Assembly (NCBI GenBank): GCA_041649895.1
Contig: JBAZMG010000062.1
Span: forward strand, 1 to 5,024
Source of the DNA: STD1-204 sp041649895
Lineage (GTDB): Bacteria > Patescibacteriota > Minisyncoccia > Minisyncoccales > Minisyncoccaceae
Direction of reading: 5' to 3'
DNA length: 5,024 nucleotides
This document shows positions 1 through 4,328 of the stretch, in pieces. The translations under genes and the position numbers were made by a program. The notes beneath the pieces were generated by a model, which made no database searches, was not told where the DNA came from, and saw only the letters and a list, made by a program, of their open reading frames with translations. Position 1 is the stretch's first letter. Each line of letters starts with the position of its first letter.

Positions 1-1
1 A

Positions 2-523
2 ATAAAGAATAAAAACAAATCGGCAAAAAGTGAAAAATTGCGAAAGCCTCGCAAGACTATTTCACGGAGCGATTCTGACGCTACTAAAATCATAAAAGCA
101 AAAAAAGAGACGGATATTCAGGAAGTGGTGAATCATTATTTCGCCACAAAAGGCTTGTCGCTGGATGAGGTGAAAGAAAACGCGAAAAAAAGAAAAATTA
201 TCTATTCCCGATTCACCCGGCCGGCAAAAGAATTGATTGAGTTGGCGGGCTCGACAAAAGAAGCAAAATCGGCTATTAGTATAGTAGCCGATTGGGCAAA
301 ATCGCGAAATCTCGACTACACTATTGAAACCGTTTTCAAAAAATGGCTGGAATTGGGGCGATTAAAGCCAAAAGAAATAGTTAAAAAACCTTACTACGAC
401 AAACAGCCAATGGTTTGGTCGCAAACCAGAAAAAAATGGTTTGTCATTGATGATGATGGTGAGTGGCTGGAATTCGCGGGTAACGAAAAAGACATTGAAT
501 GGAGAGTTGAGCACAAAAAATAA
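2..523 (+). CDS. Hypothetical Lys-rich protein, 5' end cut by window edge
   Basis: I do not recognise this family. The frame is open to the left edge: the codons before the TTG at 38 (base 2 onward) are Lys/Asn/Ser-rich with no stop, so the gene very likely starts outside the window and TTG 38 is not a trustworthy start. The visible 173 residues begin with a basic, disordered-looking tail, continue into charged helical sequence (with DEVKENAKKRKIIYSRF in the middle), and end in a compact part rich in aromatics: motifs PYYDKQPMVW, KKWFVIDDDGEWLEF and KDIEW, then stop TAA at 521. The aromatic/acidic end looks like a small beta-rich fold or a peptide-binding patch, and the basic start could contact nucleic acid; both are inference. 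No signal peptide or membrane segment is visible. It precedes efp on the same strand with a hairpin between them. Coding is well supported by composition; function is unknown. Confidence 0.75.
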   Translation: MKNKNKSAKSEKLRKPRKTISRSDSDATKIIKAKKETDIQEVVNHYFATKGLSLDEVKENAKKRKIIYSRFTRPAKELIELAGSTKEAKSAISIVADWAKSRNLDYTIETVFKKWLELGRLKPKEIVKKPYYDKQPMVWSQTRKKWFVIDDDGEWLEFAGNEKDIEWRVEHKK

Positions 524-543
524 TTCAAATAAATAATAAATCT

Positions 544-572
544 AATGTTTGGGCCTCGAAGGCCCAAACATT
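544..572 (+). terminator. Perfect 12-bp hairpin between the hypothetical gene and efp
   Basis: Arms AATGTTTGGGCC (544-555) and GGCCCAAACATT (561-572) are perfectly complementary around a TCGAA loop; the loop T and A can add a 13th pair. It begins 20 bases after the upstream stop codon and ends 21 bases before the efp ATG. The tail after the stem is only CTTT (TTCTTT if the last A-T pairs open), so it is a weak match to a classical intrinsic terminator, although its position suits one. It has the same length and outer arms as the hairpin at 3033-3061, so it may belong to a dispersed family with another role. No convincing efp promoter is visible in this gap. Confidence 0.55.
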
Positions 573-593
573 CTTTAAATAATACACAAGAAA

Positions 594-1160
594 ATGGCAT
601 CATACTCAGAATTAACCAGAGGGAAAATAATCATCGTGAATGACCAGCCCTATGAGATAATAGAGGCGGAAAGCACTTTTAAGGGACGTGGTCATTCTTA
701 TTTGCAAATGAAACTTAAGAATCTTGTCAGTGGAGCGGCAATAAGCAAGAGCGCCCAACCCAGGGATTCGTTTGAAGAGGCGGACATCGAAAAAAACGAA
801 GCCAAGTTCGTTTTTCAAAACAAAGGAAAGTATGTATTTTCCGAAGTTGATAATCCCGGGAAAAGATTTGAACTTACAGAAGAGCAGATCGGTGTCCAGG
901 CAAAATTCTTAAAGACCAATGAAGTGGTCACCACTATCTTATTCAACGGAAAAATAATAAACGTAACTTTGCCGATAAAAGTAAAATTGAAAGTTACCGA
1001 AGTGCCACCCGGACTAAAAGGAGACCGCGCCCAATCGGGAAACAAAGTGGTAACATTGGAAACCGGAACAAAAATAAGCGCCCCCTTGTTTATTAATGAG
1101 GGCGATATCCTTGAGATCAATACGGAATCCGGAGAATATGTCCGTAGGGCTAATGAATAA
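594..1160 (+). CDS. efp: Translation elongation factor P
   Basis: EF-P binds between the ribosomal P and E sites and helps peptide-bond formation at consecutive prolines; it acts in the cytoplasm. The 188 residues equal the usual family length. Visible are the N-terminal KOW-like domain (about 3-62), the central OB domain (about 68-126) and the C-terminal OB domain (about 130-186) with the family hallmarks PPGLKGDRAQSG and TGTKISAPLFINEGD, ending INTESGEYVRR. The domain I loop, where the modified residue sits, reads FKGRGHSY. Arg32 replaces the Lys of the common PGKG loop (Lys34 in E. coli) and falls at the same residue number as the rhamnosylated Arg32 of Pseudomonas EF-P. No modification enzyme (EarP, EpmA/B) is in the window. 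ATG 594 is chosen because MASYSELTRGK matches the usual EF-P start; the bases before it (CACAAGAAA) hold no clear Shine-Dalgarno sequence. Identification is firm; the modification state is unknown. Confidence 0.97.
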   Translation: MASYSELTRGKIIIVNDQPYEIIEAESTFKGRGHSYLQMKLKNLVSGAAISKSAQPRDSFEEADIEKNEAKFVFQNKGKYVFSEVDNPGKRFELTEEQIGVQAKFLKTNEVVTTILFNGKIINVTLPIKVKLKVTEVPPGLKGDRAQSGNKVVTLETGTKISAPLFINEGDILEINTESGEYVRRANE

Positions 1161-1163
1161 ATA

Positions 1164-1263
1164 CGCCGTCTTCGCTCTTTCGGAACTTTAGCGGGGCATA
1201 CCCGCCTCCGTCCGCCTCCGCCAGTTGGCGGATGTCGGACTACAGCGAGGCAAGGGAAGGGCG
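1164..1263. repeat. GC-rich cluster of nested inverted repeats (REP-like element)
   Basis: This stretch is about 66% G+C (hand count), clearly richer than its flanks. It contains: GCGGG (1191-1195) and CCCGC (1201-1205) around GCATA; CCGCCA (1218-1223) and TGGCGG (1226-1231) around GT; GTCCG (1210-1214) and CGGAC (1236-1240) enclosing that hairpin; and an outer CTTCGCT (1170-1176) with AGCGAGG (1244-1250, one G-T pair), plus CGCC (1164-1167) with GGCG (1260-1263). Together they can fold into a branched stem on either strand. CTCCGYC-type units also repeat in tandem at about 1206-1222. It fills the gap between the convergent ends of efp and the FTR gene, where it could stop transcription from both sides, although neither side has a T-run. 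The mosaic pattern resembles dispersed palindromic elements of Parcubacteria genomes; that comparison is from memory. Confidence 0.6.
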
Positions 1264-1273
1264 AATGATTAAA

Positions 1274-1552
1274 CTATTCTTTGTAAAATAAATTACAATA
1301 ACAGTGGCCGTCTTTTTCCACCTCTTCCAGGTGATAGACACAAGGGCAGATAATTCTTTTATCTGCTTTTTTGTCGTTTGTAAGTTTTCGGCAGGGGCAG
1401 TATCTTTCACCAAATGTTTCTTCTTTTAAGATCAAGGCCCGCGCCACGCCCTCAACGATCTTCGGATTTGGATTCAATTTCAAGCCGTTTTCCTTGGCGT
1501 ATCTTTCGTATTCTTCGATAAGCTCAGCGATCTTTTGTTCCCTATCTTTCAT
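1274..1552 (-). CDS. Ferredoxin:thioredoxin reductase catalytic (beta) chain
   Basis: The FTR catalytic chain carries a [4Fe-4S] cluster next to a redox-active disulfide and passes electrons from ferredoxin to thioredoxin. The 92 residues are close to the family length. After a helical N-terminus with KIVEGVARALILKEETFG (about 31-48), six cysteines appear in three pairs: C52-P-C54-R, C69-P-C71 and C84-Y-C86, followed by NLF. By family alignment C54 and C86 should be the active disulfide, and C52, C69, C71 and C84 the cluster ligands. Two things are unusual. The last pair is CYC, not CHC, with a His one step earlier (GHCYC). Spacing is CPC-x14-CPC-x12-CYC against x16 and x8 in cyanobacterial enzymes. 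Start ATG 1552 lies 10 bases after the thioredoxin stop, with no visible Shine-Dalgarno; stop is TAG. No ferredoxin or FTR variable subunit lies nearby. Family call is firm; the electron donor is unknown. Confidence 0.93.
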   Translation of the reverse strand: MKDREQKIAELIEEYERYAKENGLKLNPNPKIVEGVARALILKEETFGERYCPCRKLTNDKKADKRIICPCVYHLEEVEKDGHCYCNLFYKE

Positions 1553-1562
1553 AAAATATAAA

Positions 1563-1877
1563 TTAAATTAATGAATCGACCCAGGCTTTGATATCTTCCT
1601 CGGGCTTAAATCCTATAAAAGTACCCAGCACTTCCCCACCACGGAAAAGCATAACCGTGGGGATGCGATCAACGCCAAACCGGTCTCCGGTCTTTGGACA
1701 CGCGTCCAAATCCATTTTCGCCACAATTATCTTATCGGCGTAATCCTCGGCAACTTTTTCTATCGCGGGAGAAAGCATTTTACATGGTGGACACCAGGAT
1801 GTATAAACATCCAACAAAACAGGCTTTGCGGCCTTATTTACAAATTCCTCAAAATTGTCATCCATTAAGTTTTCCAT
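1563..1877 (-). CDS. trxA: Thioredoxin with CPPC active site
   Basis: Small cytoplasmic dithiol/disulfide carrier. The 104 residues match a single thioredoxin fold: buried Asp23 (VLLDVYTSW), active site W28-C29-P-P-C32-K, cis-proline P73 in RIPTVMLF, and the GGEVLGTFIGF strand pair before the last helix. There is no signal peptide or transmembrane segment, so a cytoplasmic place is inferred. The active site is CPPC where classical thioredoxin has CGPC; a changed X-X pair is known to shift redox potential and specificity. An extra Cys60 (DACPKTGDRFGV) lies in the central part. The gene is first in a two-gene operon with the FTR catalytic chain, its probable reductant, and has its own promoter at 1908-1935. 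Start: ATG 1877 gives MENLMDDNF. The in-frame ATG at 1865 (Met5) follows GGAAAAC and is a possible alternative that removes four residues. Confidence 0.95.
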   Translation of the reverse strand: MENLMDDNFEEFVNKAAKPVLLDVYTSWCPPCKMLSPAIEKVAEDYADKIIVAKMDLDACPKTGDRFGVDRIPTVMLFRGGEVLGTFIGFKPEEDIKAWVDSLI

Positions 1878-1907
1878 ATTTTGTCTTAATTAGTTTATTA
1901 CATTATT

Positions 1908-1935
1908 ATTATAGCGTTTAAGATAAAAAAAGCAA
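1908..1935 (-). promoter_or_regulatory. Sigma-70-like promoter of trxA-FTR operon
   Basis: Read on the minus strand: -35 TTGCTT (1935-1930), a 16-base spacer and a perfect -10 TATAAT (1913-1908). Transcription would start near 1901, giving a leader of about 24 bases before ATG 1877. The -35 matches the TTG half of the consensus only. The -35 box and spacer overlap the T-run and second arm of the terminator of the upstream gene. Confidence 0.65.
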
Positions 1936-1959
1936 CAATTTCTAAAAAATATTGCTGCT
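1925..1959 (-). terminator. Intrinsic terminator of the HNH-like gene
   Basis: On the minus strand, arm AGCAGCAAT (1959-1951) pairs with ATTGTTGCT (1939-1931), nine pairs including one G-U, around an 11-base loop, followed directly by a T-run (seven Ts, 1931-1925, the first shared with the stem). This is the clearest classical terminator in the window. The first arm encodes the last residues of the upstream protein, and its TAG stop (1944-1942) lies in the loop, so gene end and terminator overlap. Confidence 0.8.
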
Positions 1960-2670
1960 TGGTTCAACTTCTATTTTTACGCTCTCCGTATATCCGGGAT
2001 ATGTATATTCTACCGGATTTTCAACAATCTCTACCCTTTGGAAGAAATTCTCAATCCGATACATAAAATAAGGGATATAGTGCATTAAAATGAAAGGATT
2101 CACTTTTTCGGCAACGATATCCTCATAGGTACGATGGCACTCCCAACCAATCAGCACAAGCTTTCCGGATTTGCCGTTAAGCCATTTCGGCAAAACGTGA
2201 TGTTGAGTAAGCCAGTACATCCTTTCTTTTTCCCCCTCGGACAGCTTTTCTTTTTTCTCGTCAGTCATTGAATACATTATTGGATTAAGCTCCAGCTTGC
2301 CACATTTCGGACACCTTGACTTCCGTTCGATATCGGTTTGCCACTCGTCAATATATTCTTTATAGATGCTGTCCTTGTAGTCAAAATGGCCATTCCAAGG
2401 TCCGGAATATATCTCTCGAAGGAACTCGATCATTTTGTTTTCTTTGTTGCGAGAAAAAAGACATAAAGCTGCCGGATAATACTGGAGATTTTCTCTGAGG
2501 ATGGTAATTTTATCCCCATTGAGTATTGCTCTTAAGCGGCTCCGGCAATAAGGGCAAAGACTGACTTTAAGATCTATGTCCGATTTGATGAATGTTCGAT
2601 TATCCTTGTTAAGATTGCAGATAGCGTCTTTAAAAGGATGATATGGAACCAAGTCGTGCTTGCCGCACAC
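1942..2670 (-). CDS. Zinc-ribbon protein with HNH-like motif, function unknown; start uncertain
   Basis: I do not recognise a named family. Numbering from GTG 2670: C39-P-Y-C42 and C120-P-K-C123-G look like zinc knuckles. The latter leads into H157-H158-V-L-P-K-W and LVLIGWECHRTYEDIV (171-186), which resembles the HH...P / CH core of HNH endonucleases, but the usual second Cys of the late CxxC pair and the final His are missing. It could be a degenerate or divergent HNH nuclease, or a structural zinc protein. The C-terminus is aromatic and acidic. The GTG used here is probably not the true start: the codons just before it are TGT CCG, so the frame reads CPVCG across it, the natural partner of C39/C42. 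The frame stays open back to TGA 2745 but holds no ATG, GTG or TTG; candidates are ATT 2685 (GGAG five bases before) or CTG 2727. A frameshift from ATG 2705 is another option. It has its own promoter (2789-2817) and terminator. Confidence 0.7.
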   Translation of the reverse strand: MCGKHDLVPYHPFKDAICNLNKDNRTFIKSDIDLKVSLCPYCRSRLRAILNGDKITILRENLQYYPAALCLFSRNKENKMIEFLREIYSGPWNGHFDYKDSIYKEYIDEWQTDIERKSRCPKCGKLELNPIMYSMTDEKKEKLSEGEKERMYWLTQHHVLPKWLNGKSGKLVLIGWECHRTYEDIVAEKVNPFILMHYIPYFMYRIENFFQRVEIVENPVEYTYPGYTESVKIEVEPSSNIF

Positions 2671-2764
2671 CGGACAACCGATAATTCCATCTCCGTTTTC
2701 GTCATGATTGAAATTCTTTCCTGTCAGCTTAACACTTCCGTATCATTCTAAAACAATGAAATGA

Positions 2765-2784
2765 GCAGTTCACGAATGAACTGC
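2765..2784. other. 8-bp palindrome at predicted transcription start
   Basis: GCAGTTCA (2765-2772) and TGAACTGC (2777-2784) form a perfect stem around CGAA. On the minus strand it starts five bases after the TATAAT box at 2794-2789, so the predicted +1 (about 2783-2781) falls inside its first arm. It may be an operator, a stem at the extreme 5' end of the mRNA, or a weak terminator for xseB (tail TCATTTCATTGTTTT on the minus strand). Confidence 0.5.
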
Positions 2785-2788
2785 CATT

Positions 2789-2817
2789 ATTATACAACCA
2801 AGCTTTATTTTTTGCAA
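2789..2817 (-). promoter_or_regulatory. Sigma-70-like promoter of the HNH-like gene
   Basis: On the minus strand: -35 TTGCAA (2817-2812), a 17-base spacer and -10 TATAAT (2794-2789). The -35 has four of six consensus bases, the -10 all six. It begins three bases after the xseB stop codon, making the downstream gene a separate transcription unit. The leader would be about 55 to 110 bases depending on which start codon is used. Confidence 0.6.
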
Positions 2818-2819
2818 AA

Positions 2820-3023
2820 TCAGTCTTTTTCGATGTCTTTTTTTATTTCCTCAAACTCGTTTTCCACTTCTTCAAAACTTTTTTTGGTTTCTTTGATAAT
2901 TTTCGCGGCTTCTTTTATCTTTTCCAATCCTTCTTCCACATCAACCTCTTCCTGGTTTTCAAACCATTCAGCGATCTGGTTCAATTTTTTCAAATTTTGC
3001 CCCAAGTTTTTTTCTTTTGCCAT
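2820..3023 (-). CDS. xseB: Exodeoxyribonuclease VII small subunit
   Basis: XseB binds several-fold along the long helices of XseA and is needed for exonuclease VII, which degrades single-stranded DNA from both ends to oligonucleotides in repair and recombination. The 67 residues are within the usual 60-85. The protein is almost entirely charged helix: LGQNLKKLNQIAEWFENQEEVDVEEGLEKIKEA follows the family pattern of a first helix, an acidic turn (EEVDVEEGLEK in place of ELPLEESL) and a second long helix. It is more Lys/Glu-rich than in model bacteria, so the call leans on its place directly after xseA. It starts at ATG 3023 with only A/T-rich sequence before it, nine bases after a 29-base hairpin, and ends in TGA. 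It lies in the same reading frame as xseA, with only the xseA TAA in between. Confidence 0.9.
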   Translation of the reverse strand: MAKEKNLGQNLKKLNQIAEWFENQEEVDVEEGLEKIKEAAKIIKETKKSFEEVENEFEEIKKDIEKD

Positions 3024-3032
3024 ATTTTTAGT

Positions 3033-3061
3033 AATGTTTGGGAGCTTAGCTCCTAAACATT
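3033..3061. repeat. 29-base hairpin in the xseA-xseB gap, related to 544-572
   Basis: Arms AATGTTTGGGAGC (3033-3045) and GCTCCTAAACATT (3049-3061) pair over 13 positions (one G-T) around TTA. It lies between xseA and xseB, nine bases before the xseB ATG on the minus strand and ten bases after the xseA stop. It has no T-run on either strand, so it is not a good terminator. The flanking T and C and outer arms TAATGTTTGGG and AAACATTC match the hairpin at 544-572 exactly, with the same total length. Confidence 0.7.
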
Positions 3062-3071
3062 CATAGATTAA

Positions 3072-4319
3072 TTATTTTGACCCCCCATCTTTTTTTAAAA
3101 GGTGGGGGTGAATCTTTTTTATTTCTGAAAGGAGTGCGCCGTCGAAAACTTGGATGTCCAGCTTGTTGCCGATGGAAACATCCCCGGCTCTTCTCACGAT
3201 CTTTCCGTTCTTTCTCGCGAGGCAGTATCCAAGCTTTAGATTTCGCTCAGGATTACTTTGATTTATTATTTTTTCCGCCAAAGCGATCTGCTGTTTAAAT
3301 CGCGCCAATCGATTCTCCAATATTTTCGGCAACACTTGTTTTACCTTATACTCCAGAGTGTCGTATTCTTTCAATGATCTTCGCAAATATGTTTCCATCT
3401 GCGAAAAAAGATTTCTAATCTTGTATCTATTGCCTGATAACGCTTCGATAAAACTATTAAAGATGTTATTTTGCTCGTCCCTGATCTTGAATTGCAGAGT
3501 TTGCCAGCCCGCGGCAAGCAAGTTGGCCGCGGCGGTCGGAGTGGAAACCATTTTATCCGCAGCGAGCGCGAGCAAGGGTACATCTTTGTCGTGCCCGATC
3601 GCGGCAATGACGGGCGCGGGGAAATCTTTCACTTCCCTAACCAAAATCTCGTTGTTAAAAGCCAAAAATGATTCCAAAGAACCGCCACCGCGCATAATTA
3701 CAAGCACGTCTAAATTTTCTCTACGCATTGATTTTACGGCCGACAGTAAATCCTTTACAGCTTCTTCTCCTTCCACTCGCGAATCTATCATTTTTATCTT
3801 AAATCCAAACCGCCCAAGATTATTAAGAAAATCATTTATAACCGCACCTTGCTTACTGGTTATCACTCCTACCACTTGTGGAAACTCAGGTAATTCTCTT
3901 TTTGATTCCTCCGCGAAAACACCATCTTCTTCCAATTTCTTTTTCAATTTTTCGTATTCTTTTTTCAAATCTCCCTCGCCCACCAAACGAATCGTTTTCG
4001 CTTTAAAACTCAGCCTGCCTGTGGGCTTGTAAATATCGGGTAAACCGGTGGCGATTATTTCCATTCCATCTTTCAAGTCTAATCCGGAAAGCCGGTAATC
4101 ATAATTCCAAATTACGCAATTCATCACGCTTCCGTCTTTTTTGTCTTTCAGAGAAAAATACACGTGGCCGCTACTCCATTTTTTTACCTCGCTCACTTCG
4201 CCCTTTACCTTGGCTTCGCAAGAATTGAGAATACTGTTTAAAACCGTTAAATACGCGGAGACGGTAAAGATATTATTCTCTAAGAGATCTTTGACATATG
4301 ATTTGCTTTTTTCTTCCAT
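3072..4319 (-). CDS. xseA: Exodeoxyribonuclease VII large subunit
   Basis: Catalytic subunit of exonuclease VII. At 415 residues it is slightly shorter than E. coli XseA (456). Order: an OB-fold single-strand-binding domain (about 14-112; FTVSAYLTVLNSIL, VKGEVSEVKKWSSGHVYFSLKD), the catalytic domain from about 146 (VVGVITSKQGAVINDF, DVLVIMRGGGSLESFLAFNNE, PVIAAIGHDKDVPLLALAADKMVSTPTAAANLL in three blocks), a long helical arm (about 270-355) where XseB binds, and the C-terminal segment NPERNLKLGYCLARKNGK. Residues matching the E. coli catalytic set D155, R205, H238 and D241 are D163, R210, H243 and D246, with the R-to-H and H-to-D spacing unchanged, so it should be active. ATG 4319 is nine bases after the stop of the nuclease gene, pointing to co-transcription; no Shine-Dalgarno is seen. 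The last codons form a strong hairpin (3082-3108), and the protein ends KKDGGSK. Confidence 0.97.
   Translation of the reverse strand: MEEKSKSYVKDLLENNIFTVSAYLTVLNSILNSCEAKVKGEVSEVKKWSSGHVYFSLKDKKDGSVMNCVIWNYDYRLSGLDLKDGMEIIATGLPDIYKPTGRLSFKAKTIRLVGEGDLKKEYEKLKKKLEEDGVFAEESKRELPEFPQVVGVITSKQGAVINDFLNNLGRFGFKIKMIDSRVEGEEAVKDLLSAVKSMRRENLDVLVIMRGGGSLESFLAFNNEILVREVKDFPAPVIAAIGHDKDVPLLALAADKMVSTPTAAANLLAAGWQTLQFKIRDEQNNIFNSFIEALSGNRYKIRNLFSQMETYLRRSLKEYDTLEYKVKQVLPKILENRLARFKQQIALAEKIINQSNPERNLKLGYCLARKNGKIVRRAGDVSIGNKLDIQVFDGALLSEIKKIHPHLLKKDGGSK
3082..3108. other. Strong hairpin inside the last codons of xseA
   Basis: CCCCCATC (3082-3089) pairs with GGTGGGGG (3101-3108), with one T-G pair; the inner TTTT and AAAA can add four more pairs around a TTT loop. 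It spans the codons for the end of XseA just before its stop. No T-run follows on the minus strand (GTCAAAATAATTAATC), so it is not a normal terminator. Together with 3033-3061 it puts two stem-loops in tandem between the xseA body and xseB. Confidence 0.55.
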
Positions 4320-4328
4320 ATGCCAAGA

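Noticed and set aside
38..40. TTG as the start of the first gene
   Set aside because: The frame is open to the left edge with the same Lys-rich composition and there is no ribosome site before it, so the gene more likely begins outside the window.
1154..1190. Short ATG frame running from the end of efp into the GC-rich element
   Set aside because: Only 12 codons before TAG, and it overlaps the inverted repeats; no sign of coding.
2678..2703. EF-hand-like DxNxDGxI pattern in the possible extension of the HNH-like protein
   Set aside because: It is a single short match next to a zinc motif, in a region that may not be translated; chance is the better explanation.
2743..2745. TGA read as an amino acid (alternative code, as in Gracilibacteria/SR1) to rescue the HNH-like start
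   Set aside because: TGA is a sensible stop for xseB and no gene here has internal TGA. Extending past 2745 would run through the palindrome and meet a further TGA at 2772-2770 without a start.
2761..3066. Open frame on the + strand covering xseB
   Set aside because: Its Phe/Ser-rich product simply mirrors the Lys/Glu-rich helix codons of xseB, and it would read through the promoter and palindrome.
3082..3108. Intrinsic terminator at the end of xseA
   Set aside because: The stem is strong but no T-run follows on the minus strand, and xseB must still be transcribed downstream; kept as a structural element only.
3358..4032. Long open frame of 224 codons on the + strand, antisense to xseA
   Set aside because: It is the complement of a gene with unmistakable XseA motifs; its translation is Ser/Phe/Leu-rich without recognisable domain motifs and it has no start signal.
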